Assembly (NCBI GenBank): GCA_030427885.1
Contig: JAUICM010000004.1
Coordinates: 310,001 to 374,000 of the forward strand
Direction of reading: 5' to 3'
DNA from: Rhodothermia bacterium
GTDB lineage: Bacteria; Bacteroidota; Rhodothermia; Balneolales; Balneolaceae
Length of the DNA stretch: 64,000 bases
Position 1 is the stretch's first letter. Each line of letters starts with the position of its first letter. Below the pieces are notes generated by a model. It was not told where the DNA came from. It saw only the letters and a list, made by a program, of their open reading frames with translations, and did no database searches. This document shows, piece by piece, positions 26,397 through 35,266 of the stretch. A program made the position numbers and the translations under genes.

Positions 26397-27815
26397 TTAT
26401 TGAGGAAAGTCCGGTTTAAGTATATATAAGCCTTTTTCAATATCTGTTATCAGAATGATCCCGCTTTCAAAGAAAGGATAGTTACTCCAGGATCCATAAA
26501 ACCCAGCCTCTTCCTGAGTCTCACCATCAGGTTTGGAATCAAAGTAACCAAGCGGACTTAATTGGGCATTACCCAAATCAGAAAGGCTGAACATTCGTAG
26601 TCCAGAATTATAATTAGACATGTAAACTATATTTCCTTTTACGTATAGGTTATGGTCAATGGATTCAGTGGCGTGGATGAATGAATCAATAAAAAATGGG
26701 TTGTCGAGATCAGATACATCAAAAATATGAGTACGGGTATTACGGCCAAGATTGTACTCGTCCAACTCATCATTCATGATGAAATACTTTTGGTCTTCTG
26801 TTAGCCAGCCCTGATGGCTGTACTGAACATTGGGATGGCTGCCAAATCCTAAGGTGATCACACTGTCTTTATCAGTAACATCAGTTATGATCATAGAACG
26901 TTCAGCTGCATTAAAACAAATTTCCCGACCATTATGATCAGCATCGGGACCGGTATAGATCACACACTGTGCATCATGAATGTAAGCAGAATTCTCGTAT
27001 CTGCGGGGCGCGGAAGTATCATCATAGCAACCAGCAAAAGTAGGATTCTCAGGATCTCTGATATCGATCATATGCAGGCCGCCCGAATTACAATCTCCTT
27101 CACCATTGGTTCCGGTTGTATTGGTAGCGCCAACAGCATAGGCAAATCCTGAGGATTCATTAATTACAATGTTATGTGCGTTAGCGATATTTTTATAAAC
27201 GGCATCCTCAGTGAAGTTAATTGGCTCATCATCAAATGTTCTCAATCTGGTCAGGTCAAAAACCTGCATACCATGAGCCTGAGCATCACTTACCACATAC
27301 ATATGGTTGTTATACACTTTGATATCTCTCCAGATCGTGCCCTCCATTCCGGTGGTTTTCTGCTTGTTGGTTCCAATACCGATCATGCAGGTTTCAAAAT
27401 CCGGATCGTTGGTCATTTTAAAATTCTTAAGCTTGCTCTCAGCCAGTCTTCCAACATAGACAGGATCATAAGGATCAGAAAGATCTACGAAGGCAACACC
27501 ATCCACCAATCCAACAAGAGCATACTCGGTGCCAGTATCAGGGTCAGTCCATCCCCAGAGGTCATTAAATTTAACCCCATCAATAGAATTCGAGACATTC
27601 ATTTTTCCAGGATATACATATGACACGAGGTCAATACCTTCACAAGGGTAGTAGTCATTGATCAGCCCTCGGTCACACTTTATCAGGCGGTCTTCAGGTG
27701 TGGTGGGAACTAATTCCTCGGTGTCGTCCTCAATAATGGGTGGATCAGAGGGTGTATCTTTGCAAGACCAGTTTACTAAAAGCAAAATGGAAAGCAGTAT
27801 ATAAGTTGATTTCAT
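26397..27815 (-). CDS. choice-of-anchor B family lipoprotein (copy 2)
   Basis: 472 residues from ATG 27815 (MKSTYILLSILLLVNWSCKD), a type II signal peptide with an unusual lipobox NWSC. The body follows copy 1 blade by blade: DLWGWTDPDTGTEYALVGLV, GVAFVDLSDPYDPVYVGRL, MQVFDLTRLRTF, GLHMIDIRDPENPTFAGCY and YSHQGWLTEDQKYF. The pair clearly arose by tandem duplication. It lies upstream of copy 1 with a 49-nt gap and no terminator, so the two are probably one transcript. It is expected on the outer or inner membrane facing the periplasm or outside. Confidence 0.88.
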   Translation of the reverse strand: MKSTYILLSILLLVNWSCKDTPSDPPIIEDDTEELVPTTPEDRLIKCDRGLINDYYPCEGIDLVSYVYPGKMNVSNSIDGVKFNDLWGWTDPDTGTEYALVGLVDGVAFVDLSDPYDPVYVGRLAESKLKNFKMTNDPDFETCMIGIGTNKQKTTGMEGTIWRDIKVYNNHMYVVSDAQAHGMQVFDLTRLRTFDDEPINFTEDAVYKNIANAHNIVINESSGFAYAVGATNTTGTNGEGDCNSGGLHMIDIRDPENPTFAGCYDDTSAPRRYENSAYIHDAQCVIYTGPDADHNGREICFNAAERSMIITDVTDKDSVITLGFGSHPNVQYSHQGWLTEDQKYFIMNDELDEYNLGRNTRTHIFDVSDLDNPFFIDSFIHATESIDHNLYVKGNIVYMSNYNSGLRMFSLSDLGNAQLSPLGYFDSKPDGETQEEAGFYGSWSNYPFFESGIILITDIEKGLYILKPDFPQ

Positions 27816-27992
27816 AACCGGGACTCTTGTGAACAGAAACAGTAATAATTTTTTGTAAATAGTTCGGTAAGTATACAACAAGTTCTCAGAAAATATATTC
27901 TGAATTTATTTAAACAATGCTATCTAAGGTGGTATCTAAGCGAATTTATAAGTATTTACTGGCATATATTTTTGATCTGAAATTCGATCGAT

Positions 27993-28517
27993 ATGCTCAT
28001 ACTGATTAAATACATCGCTAAGCTGTTAAAGGCGTTGTCTTCTGAAGATTCTCCATGGCAGATTGCCGGGGGATTTGTTCTTGGAATGATAATCGGGTTA
28101 ACCCCGGTATTCTCGTTACACAACCTGATCATTGTCGTCCTGATCCTGATCATTAAAGTGAATATCGGTATGGCGATCCTGTCGTTCCTTGTCTTCAGTG
28201 GATTTGCTTATATAGCGGATCCGGCTTTTCACAATTTTGGAACATGGATGCTTACAAATCCTGATTTGCAGTCCACCTGGACTAGCATGTACGAGAGTGA
28301 ATGGTGGGCGATGACCAGGTTCTATAACACGGTGGTTATCGGTAGTTTTGTGAGTTCGCTCTTACTATCAATACCGGTTTTTCCCGCTGTACTCGTTTTT
28401 GTGAACCAGTACAGAACACATATTCATGCAAAAGTTCAGAAGTGGAAGATTGTGAAAGCATTCAAGGGCACAAAGGTCTATTCGATCTACCAGACATATA
28501 CAAGAGTGAGGGGGTAG
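27993..28517 (+). CDS. TIGR03546 family membrane protein
   Basis: A 174-residue protein with about four membrane helices (MLILIKYIAKLLKALSSED, then GFVLGMIIGLTPVFSLHNLI, and two further helices around 60-80 and 115-135) and a basic C-terminal tail. The start motif LKALSSEDSPWQIAGGFVLG is characteristic of the TIGR03546 family, also related to DUF2062 proteins. The family is found beside TIGR03545 and has no assigned role. The next gene begins one base after its stop, which confirms the known pair and points to joint function. Confidence 0.9.
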   Translation: MLILIKYIAKLLKALSSEDSPWQIAGGFVLGMIIGLTPVFSLHNLIIVVLILIIKVNIGMAILSFLVFSGFAYIADPAFHNFGTWMLTNPDLQSTWTSMYESEWWAMTRFYNTVVIGSFVSSLLLSIPVFPAVLVFVNQYRTHIHAKVQKWKIVKAFKGTKVYSIYQTYTRVRG

Positions 28518-28518
28518 T

Positions 28519-30369
28519 ATGAGAATTAAGGGAATTATTTTTCTAGTGATTATAGCAGGTCTTGGTTTTGCAGCCACTTACTTTATTACGGATGAGTTTA
28601 TTGAAGAAAAGATTGAGTATCAGGCAAGTGTGATAAATGAAGCTAAAGTTGAGATAGATGGATTTGAATTCGATCTCTTTAGCTTGAAAGTTGGCTGGGA
28701 CCGTCTTCAGGTTGCAAATCCTAAGAATACAATGACCAATACATTTGAAACAGGTCGTACCGAATTTAATGTGGACTTCTGGCCCCTGCTTTGGAATAAA
28801 GTGATCGTTGAAAATGTACAAATGACTGGCTTTGAGCTCGAAACGGAACGGGAAACAGACGGTTATTTTGAGATGCCGGTAGATGAGGAAGGCGAAGAAG
28901 AACCCGGAATATTTGCTGAAGTTACCAAACAGGTTGGGGGTGAGATCTCAAAAAATGCGCAAATGAAGTTTACGGCTGTTAAAGATGATATTAATGTAGA
29001 TAGCCTGATGGCAATGGTAGACCTTCAATCCATTGATAAAATGGATTCTCTTAAAAATGGCCTGACTGACAATTACTCAAAATGGGATAGTACCATTAAT
29101 AACAATACCATCATTAGTGATGTGAATAAGATGCGTACAACGCTACAGGCTTTGAATGTAAATGAGATGAAGGATCCTAAGAAGGCAATAGAAGCTCTGA
29201 AAGATATTCAGGGAATGGTAAAAAAAGCCGATTCATTGAAGAAGTCTGTAGTAAACCTGAAAGAGAATTTCACCAGTGACCTGACTGCCTCCAGAAACAG
29301 TCTTGAAAGTATTCCATCATGGGTCCGTGAAGATATCGACAGGGCATCCGGTATTGCTAAATTGCCTGAAATAAATGCTCAAAGTATCGGAACAGCGTTG
29401 TTCGGTTCAAACCTGCTTGGGGATTTCAACAGGTATATGGGATATTTGGGTACGGCCAGAGAATATGGAGCACGACTCAAAGGACCGGAAGATGAGGAAG
29501 AAGAAATAGAGCGGTTTGCAGGGAAGAATTACGAATTTTCTGATAAGTACGACTGGCCGGCATTCTGGGTGAAAAAGATTGAACTTTCTGGTGTCACAAA
29601 AAATGATATAGATCTGCGTGGATTGGTTACGGATGTAAGTAGTGACCAGAACAAAACAGGTAAACCACTTTTGATAGAAATGGGTGGCGCAGATGCGAAC
29701 AATACAAGTTTGAATATCAATGCGGAGATCAATTATCTGGAAGAAAAACCAAGAGAATCTGTTAAGGTAACCTATGCCGGTTTCCCGCTAAAGAATTCAA
29801 GGATTTCACCGTCAGAACTTATTCCCTATGAGCTGAACTCCGGAACAGGAGAATTAAGTCTGGGAGTTGATGTGATCGGAAAGCGTTTTGATAGCGAGAT
29901 CAAGTATCTGGCCTCCAATATCAGTTTTGATTTCAATTCAGCCGGAAAGCCAAAAAATCAGATCGAATCATTGATCAGGACAGCAATTTCCAGCGCCGAC
30001 GATATAAATGCCACGGCATTGGTGGATAATACAACGGGGCCTTTAAGAGTCCGGGTGCGTTCGAATATTGATGATATGTTTCTGAATACACTGAAAAGTA
30101 CTATCTCAAGAGAGGTTGAGAATGCAAAACGTAAGATCCGCAATGAGGTAGAGAGTAGAGTAAATGCCAAAAAACGGGAAGTTGAACAGCTCGTGAAACA
30201 GAAGGAAGCGCAACTACGAGCTGAATACGACAAGTTTGAGAAAAAGGTGAATGACCAGCTTCAAATTGTGGAAGAGAAAAAGAAGGAACTCGAAAAGAAG
30301 AAGAAAGAACTGGAAGATTCAATCAAGAATAAAGCCGTTGACACGATCCGAGATAAGATCGGGTTCTAA
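28519..30369 (+). CDS. TIGR03545 family protein
   Basis: A 616-residue protein anchored by one N-terminal helix (GIIFLVIIAGLGFAATYFIT) and otherwise periplasmic, related in layout to AsmA-like proteins: a beta-rich start (VEIDGFEFDLFSLKVGWDRL), a helical middle (160-320) and a second beta-rich part. It ends in a long charged coiled coil (about 530-610) rich in K and E. The neighbour is its standard TIGR03546 partner. The role is unknown; lipid transport or envelope assembly is suggested by AsmA-like regions. Its stop overlaps the convergent operon's last stop by 4 bp, so neither transcript has a terminator hairpin there. Confidence 0.9.
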   Translation: MRIKGIIFLVIIAGLGFAATYFITDEFIEEKIEYQASVINEAKVEIDGFEFDLFSLKVGWDRLQVANPKNTMTNTFETGRTEFNVDFWPLLWNKVIVENVQMTGFELETERETDGYFEMPVDEEGEEEPGIFAEVTKQVGGEISKNAQMKFTAVKDDINVDSLMAMVDLQSIDKMDSLKNGLTDNYSKWDSTINNNTIISDVNKMRTTLQALNVNEMKDPKKAIEALKDIQGMVKKADSLKKSVVNLKENFTSDLTASRNSLESIPSWVREDIDRASGIAKLPEINAQSIGTALFGSNLLGDFNRYMGYLGTAREYGARLKGPEDEEEEIERFAGKNYEFSDKYDWPAFWVKKIELSGVTKNDIDLRGLVTDVSSDQNKTGKPLLIEMGGADANNTSLNINAEINYLEEKPRESVKVTYAGFPLKNSRISPSELIPYELNSGTGELSLGVDVIGKRFDSEIKYLASNISFDFNSAGKPKNQIESLIRTAISSADDINATALVDNTTGPLRVRVRSNIDDMFLNTLKSTISREVENAKRKIRNEVESRVNAKKREVEQLVKQKEAQLRAEYDKFEKKVNDQLQIVEEKKKELEKKKKELEDSIKNKAVDTIRDKIGF

Positions 30370-32033
30370 AGATTAGAATCAGCTAGGTATTCATGTACAT
30401 ATTTGATGCTCATGGCTCCTTCACCTACAGCTGAGGCCACCCGATTCATAGCACCGGCACGCACGTCACCTGCCGCAAAAATCCCAGGTGAACAGGTCTC
30501 AAGAAGGTAGGGAGTACGTTCCAGTTTCCAGGTTTTTGGGTAGTCTTCATATTTACTGAGTTCCTTGCCGGTTTCAATAAATCCTTTAGGGTTTTTGATC
30601 ACGCTGTTATGAACCCAGTCAGTATAAGGCCGGGCACCAATGAATATAAACAGTCCATCAGCCTCAACATCTCGGAAGTTCTCAGATTCATGATCTTTCA
30701 ACACCAGTTTTTGTAAACGTCCGTTGCCACAGGCTTCCTCAACAAGGGTATTACCCAGCACCTGGATATTGTCCGTTTTATTAATTTGTTCAATCAGGTA
30801 GTGCGACATAGTTGCTACCAGATCTTTCCGGCGTATCACAATAGATACATTTTTGGCGAACGTCGACAGATACATGGCAGCTTGTCCGGCAGAGTTTCCG
30901 CCCCCGACCACGTACACTTCTTTATCTTTAAAGGCATGAGCTTCTGTCATGGCAGCACCATAATAGATTCCCGCTCCGGTGAAGTCGGAAATTCCTTTGC
31001 TATCCAGTTTCCGGTAGTTCACGCCAGTGGTTACAATTACTGCTTTGGAATTCACCGAGCTTCCATCCGACATCCGGATCGTTTTATACTGATCTTCAAC
31101 ATCGATGCCAACCACCTCCATGGGTGAAAGAAACTCAACTCCAAAACGTGTTGCCTGAGTTATAGCTCTTCGGGCCAGATCAGATCCGCTCAATCCATTC
31201 GGGAAACCCAGATAATTTTCAATTCGGGAGCTGGTTCCAGCTTGCCCGCCGGGTGCTCTTCGTTCCACAAGTAAGGTCTTCAAGCCTTCTGAGCCTCCAT
31301 AAACGGCTGCCGCTAATCCTGCCGGTCCGGCGCCAATGATCACCACATCGTAAATAGTTTCAGAAGCGGTAGGGCCTTTACCCAGTTTATCAGCGATCTG
31401 GATTGGGGCAGGATCTTTGATATAACTGCCATCATCAAAAAAGATCACAGGAAGATCGCCGGTCTCCAGTGAATTGGTTTCAAGAAGTTCAGCTGCTTTT
31501 TCGTTACCCTCGATGTCAAGCCAGCGATATGGGATCAGGTTGCCCGATAGGTAATCTTTGATCGTATGAGACTTGGGCGAGTATTGATATCCCACGAGGT
31601 GTATACCGTGGAACTCAGGCTTAAAGTTAGCCTGCCATTCTTCTAACAGATCATTAAGGACCGGAAAAAGTTTTTCTTCGGGAGGATCCCAGGGCTTCAA
31701 CAGATAATAATCGAGTTGGACCTCATTGATCGCTTTAATCGCAGCTTCTGTGTCAGAATAAGCAGTAAGAAGTACCCGCTTGGCATCAGGAAAGAGTTTC
31801 TTTGCCTGTTCAAGGAAATCGACACCGATCATTTCGGGCATTCGCTGATCAGACAGAAACAGTGCGACTGATTCCCCTTGTTTTTTGAGTTCAGGTAAGG
31901 TCTCTAATGCTTCTTTAGCTGAGTTTGTACTCAGAATACGAAACTCGCTTCTGTACTGAGACCGGAGATCACGTGTAACAGCACGAAGTACCTGGGGGTC
32001 ATCATCAATAGCGAAGAGTATTGGTTTCTTCAT
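30366..32033 (-). CDS. response regulator fused to a thioredoxin-reductase-like flavoprotein
   Basis: A 555-residue fusion. Residues 1-125 are a full receiver domain (D10-D12, phosphoacceptor D62 in LSDQRMP, T90, K113 in LLKPW). Residues 140-215 look like a glutaredoxin-type thiol fold without CxxC. From about 228 comes a TrxR-like flavoprotein: VVIIGAGPAGLAAAVYGG for FAD, VVGGGNSAGQAAMYL for NAD(P)H and FAAGDVRAGA. The redox pair CxxC of true TrxR (CATCDG) is replaced by the IYYGAAMTEAHAF segment, so it is probably an NAD(P)H-dependent flavoprotein that does not reduce thioredoxin. It follows the kinase gene by 12 nt, so phosphorylation by that kinase is likely. The fusion occurs elsewhere, but its role is not known to me. 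Confidence 0.93.
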   Translation of the reverse strand: MKKPILFAIDDDPQVLRAVTRDLRSQYRSEFRILSTNSAKEALETLPELKKQGESVALFLSDQRMPEMIGVDFLEQAKKLFPDAKRVLLTAYSDTEAAIKAINEVQLDYYLLKPWDPPEEKLFPVLNDLLEEWQANFKPEFHGIHLVGYQYSPKSHTIKDYLSGNLIPYRWLDIEGNEKAAELLETNSLETGDLPVIFFDDGSYIKDPAPIQIADKLGKGPTASETIYDVVIIGAGPAGLAAAVYGGSEGLKTLLVERRAPGGQAGTSSRIENYLGFPNGLSGSDLARRAITQATRFGVEFLSPMEVVGIDVEDQYKTIRMSDGSSVNSKAVIVTTGVNYRKLDSKGISDFTGAGIYYGAAMTEAHAFKDKEVYVVGGGNSAGQAAMYLSTFAKNVSIVIRRKDLVATMSHYLIEQINKTDNIQVLGNTLVEEACGNGRLQKLVLKDHESENFRDVEADGLFIFIGARPYTDWVHNSVIKNPKGFIETGKELSKYEDYPKTWKLERTPYLLETCSPGIFAAGDVRAGAMNRVASAVGEGAMSIKYVHEYLADSNL

Positions 32034-32045
32034 ACCTGAACAATG

Positions 32046-33428
32046 TTAAATTGGGAATGTTAATTGAAAAACGGTGTCTCCGGGTTTTGAGGACACATCA
32101 ATAGTACCATCGTGTTTTTCAATGATCTTACGAACAACATCAAGTCCAAGTCCGGTGCCGGAACCTACATCTTTTGTGGTGAAAAAGGGATCAAAAATTC
32201 TATTCTTAATATCATCGGGAATTCCCTTGCCATTATCCCGGAAAAAGAGCTGGATAGAATCGTTGGTACTTTTGGCACTGATCTCGATACTTCCGCCTTC
32301 ATCAACAGCATCGATAGCGTTATCCAATAAGTTGGTCCAAACTTGATTGAGTTCTCCAACATACCCGCAGAGTTCCGGTAGTTGTTCCGGGATATTCATA
32401 GAGATCTCAACCTGCTTCGATTTCGATTTATGGTTAAGCATGGTGATTGTACTTTTAACCATTTTACGAAGTTCGACAGCTTCCTTGTCAGTGCCACGAT
32501 CCATATGTGAATAGGTTTTCACCGCAGAAACCAGCTCAGATATCCTTCGGGCTGAATCTTCAATTTCTTCCACCATTTTTTCAGTAGTGAGCACGTCCTC
32601 TATCCAGCCAAGAACAACATGAAGTGAATCGCCGCTGATGGATTTAATATGTTCGAAATCCTCGGTTGTAAAACAATATTCAGCAAAAGTCTCTGCCAAC
32701 TCAAAGCCATTTTCGATAGAATTGTCTTCCATCCAGTCTGCCAGCTCATCTTCCAAAGCAGTACGTTGCATCAAGGGTTGATTGTTCGTGCTGCCCTTTC
32801 CGGCCTTCCTAAATACGATTTTATTGATCGAATCAACTTGTTCGTTTGTAAGCCTGAGATTTATAATCGCCTTGAACTTCTCAGGCTTTGCTTTGAGGTT
32901 CGATCGCAGAGCCGCAGCATTGCTTACCATTGCAGAAGCAGGATTGTTTAATTCATGGGAAAGTCCAGCTGATAATTTTCCGAGTGCAACAAGCTTTTCA
33001 TTCTGATTCTGACGGGTAGTATAACTCCGGATACGGTCTGACAAAGCGTGAACAAAGACTTCGATAAGTTGGTATCGATTTGCCATTTCGGGGAAAACCC
33101 GTTCATGAGTGCGAACAACTAACAATTCCTCTACCACGGTTAGATACGCAAGGGGAGATTGTAATCTTGAGAACGGAATTTTACCTGTGATATCACCTTT
33201 TTCGAGCCTTCCAAGATCAGCAAATTTATTACCGCTCTTAAGCTGAAGTCGTACAGAACCCTCCAATATGATGAGCACCTCACGAATGTCATCACCGGGT
33301 CTGAAGAGTATCTCATCTGCATCATAGCTTCTGACATCTGAGTTTTCAACCAACCATTCCAGCTGTTCCTCAGGAACCTCAGCAAAGACTGGAATATCTT
33401 TTAATTTTGAAATGACCTGATTCGTCAT
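32046..33428 (-). CDS. cyclic-nucleotide-binding-domain histidine kinase
   Basis: A 460-residue soluble sensor kinase. An N-terminal CRP-like CNBD (about 10-125; LFRPGDDIREVLIILEGSVR, GRLEKGDITGK) is followed by a HisKA-type segment with the phosphoacceptor H158 in GLSHELNNP. The C-terminal HATPase has N box NLLDNAIDAV, G1 DNGKGIPDD and G2 GTGLGLDVV. The CNBD lacks the usual GExxL and RxA phosphate-binding residues, so cyclic nucleotide binding is doubtful. There is no membrane helix. It overlaps the zinc-finger gene by ATGA and is directly before the REC fusion, forming a two-component pair. Confidence 0.93.
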   Translation of the reverse strand: MTNQVISKLKDIPVFAEVPEEQLEWLVENSDVRSYDADEILFRPGDDIREVLIILEGSVRLQLKSGNKFADLGRLEKGDITGKIPFSRLQSPLAYLTVVEELLVVRTHERVFPEMANRYQLIEVFVHALSDRIRSYTTRQNQNEKLVALGKLSAGLSHELNNPASAMVSNAAALRSNLKAKPEKFKAIINLRLTNEQVDSINKIVFRKAGKGSTNNQPLMQRTALEDELADWMEDNSIENGFELAETFAEYCFTTEDFEHIKSISGDSLHVVLGWIEDVLTTEKMVEEIEDSARRISELVSAVKTYSHMDRGTDKEAVELRKMVKSTITMLNHKSKSKQVEISMNIPEQLPELCGYVGELNQVWTNLLDNAIDAVDEGGSIEISAKSTNDSIQLFFRDNGKGIPDDIKNRIFDPFFTTKDVGSGTGLGLDVVRKIIEKHDGTIDVSSKPGDTVFQLTFPI

Positions 33429-33688
33429 GCCTCAATGTATTTATTATCAATATAACAAAATGCCCATGACTCCCCGGGCTCTGCAGAACGAATAACCGGG
33501 TGTTCGTTTCTTAAATAATGTTTGCGTGCATGTTTGTTTTTTGATGAATCGCAGCATCCGATATAACCACAAGTCATACACATCCTGAGGTGTACCCAGG
33601 AATCACCTCTTTCAACACAATCTGAACATTCCACAACACCGGCTTCTGGTTCAGTAATTGTGATCATATGTTGGTGTTCGCATGACAT
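33425..33688 (-). CDS. UBP-type (ZnF-UBP) zinc-finger protein
   Basis: An 87-residue protein that is one complete ZnF-UBP domain: CEHQH at the start, VECSDC, SWVHLRMCMTCGYIGCCDSS, the histidine pair in KHARKHYLRNEHP and an aromatic end WAFCYID. In eukaryotes this domain binds the C-terminal Gly-Gly of ubiquitin; bacteria lack ubiquitin, so the ligand here is unknown. It overlaps the kinase gene by 4 nt and starts 2 nt after the antiporter stop. Its tight link to a sensor kinase and flavoprotein suggests it is a regulator or adaptor of that pair; this is inference. Confidence 0.92.
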   Translation of the reverse strand: MSCEHQHMITITEPEAGVVECSDCVERGDSWVHLRMCMTCGYIGCCDSSKNKHARKHYLRNEHPVIRSAEPGESWAFCYIDNKYIEA

Positions 33689-33690
33689 AA

Positions 33691-35259
33691 CTATTTAGCA
33701 TAATCAATTACAAGACTTTTAGATCCAATATACTCGCTGCTTATACTGAGCTCGGCAAGCTTTCGGCCCGCCTGCTTCATTGGCAAACAAACAGAATTAG
33801 CCCCTGCACTGGTAAGAGCCTCCTGCTCTTCATCCCGCATAGTAAGGGCATAAATATCTTTCTTGAATTTATTTTCCCTCAACATCTTCGTGGCTTCTAT
33901 TTTGGCTGTTGTATTCGAAGTAGCAAGCATGATCGCTTCAACTCCTTTCAGGTCCAGGTTTTGCCATAGTTCCGGGTCAGTGATGTCGCCGTATACCACT
34001 CGTCGCTTTTCTTTTAGATTACGTTCTATTCTTGCAGGGTCAATATCCATACCTGTTACTCTCAGATCACGCTCTTTCAGATAATCGTATGCTGCAGCCC
34101 CGGCCTGACCCATTCCAACGATCAGGTAATGTGCACCCCCAAGTGAAACCACAGTCTGACCGGGATGTTTTACATCGCGCTCAAAAGGGATGAGTTTGAA
34201 TTCAAACGCATTCCACAGCTGATCCCGTTTCGATGAAAGAGGAGCATTAAGGGCATAGGAGACTGAAGTCAGGATCGCAAAGACTATGACTATGGATTCC
34301 GGAATAAAACCTGAGGCAGCTGCAACAGAACCGGCAATAAGTGTAAACTCACTATATGAAGTGAGTGTAGTTGTTACGGTGAATGAATTTCTCGATCTGA
34401 GTTTGAAGCCAATAAGCAGGAAGAAATAAAGGATCGACTTTATTGGTAGTATCAATAGAATGATTCCTGCAAAAACGAGATCCCCCATACTTGGCCAGCC
34501 CTGAAGCCCTACTTCAAGGAAAAAGCCAACCAGAAAGGCTTCTTTTAACCCCCAAAGTTTTTTACCCAGTTCGTCAGCTTGTTCATGGCCTGAAACCAGG
34601 GCACCTGCAACCAGGGCACCTAATTCTGATGAAAGGCCCAATTCTCCGAACAGAGTCCCCAGACCGATAGCCATTATCAAACCATACAACAACTGAAGTT
34701 CATCATGTCCACTGGCTACCAGCAGTTTGATTAGGAGAGGCCTTATCAATGGTAGTGCTAATAACCCCAAAGACCAGATGGATGGGATTCCGCCGCCGGT
34801 CAGGGCCAGAATGCCAATGGCAACAAGGTCCTGCAGGATGAGGATACCAATTGATACCCTGGCATGAAATGCACCCAGCTCTCCACGGCTTTCCAGCGCT
34901 TTGGCTGCGATCACTGTGCTTGAGAAACTAAGAAGCAGCCCGATAATAATGGAGGGAATGAGGGCGTACCCAAAAAGTATAGCTATTCCCGTAAATATTG
35001 CGGTGCTTATGATTAGATGTATGCCGCCGGCACCAAGTACCTCAGGCCGGAAAATACTTTTAAAACGGAGGTGCAGGCCAACAGTAAAAAGAAGAAGTAA
35101 AACTCCAATATGCCCAATTTCATGCAGTATTTCCCCGCCCTCAACGCCAAATGCATATAACGCTATTCCGGCACCTAAATATCCGATGAGAGGAGGAAGG
35201 CGGAACGCCTGTAAAACCATGCCGAGAACATAGGCCAGAGCAAGCCAGAGTATTTCCAT
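33691..35259 (-). CDS. Kef-type cation/proton antiporter (CPA2) with RCK/TrkA-N domain
   Basis: A 522-residue protein. The first 385 residues form 11-12 membrane helices of the CPA2 type (YLGAGIALYAFGVEGG, LLLFTVGLHLRFKS, FSSTVIAAKALESRGELG, GALVAGALVSGHEQ). The C terminus has one Rossmann RCK-N domain (YLIVGMGQAGAAAYDYL, VTGMDIDPARIERN, RVVYGDITDPELW, ALTMRDEEQEALTSAGANSV). This matches KefB/KefC and YbaL-type potassium efflux systems. In E. coli, KefB/C open on binding glutathione adducts of electrophiles. It has no KefF/G-type oxidoreductase subunit beside it, but flavoprotein and quinone genes are in the operon. The ion transported is inferred. Confidence 0.9.
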   Translation of the reverse strand: MEILWLALAYVLGMVLQAFRLPPLIGYLGAGIALYAFGVEGGEILHEIGHIGVLLLLFTVGLHLRFKSIFRPEVLGAGGIHLIISTAIFTGIAILFGYALIPSIIIGLLLSFSSTVIAAKALESRGELGAFHARVSIGILILQDLVAIGILALTGGGIPSIWSLGLLALPLIRPLLIKLLVASGHDELQLLYGLIMAIGLGTLFGELGLSSELGALVAGALVSGHEQADELGKKLWGLKEAFLVGFFLEVGLQGWPSMGDLVFAGIILLILPIKSILYFFLLIGFKLRSRNSFTVTTTLTSYSEFTLIAGSVAAASGFIPESIVIVFAILTSVSYALNAPLSSKRDQLWNAFEFKLIPFERDVKHPGQTVVSLGGAHYLIVGMGQAGAAAYDYLKERDLRVTGMDIDPARIERNLKEKRRVVYGDITDPELWQNLDLKGVEAIMLATSNTTAKIEATKMLRENKFKKDIYALTMRDEEQEALTSAGANSVCLPMKQAGRKLAELSISSEYIGSKSLVIDYAK

Positions 35260-35266
35260 GTACTAT

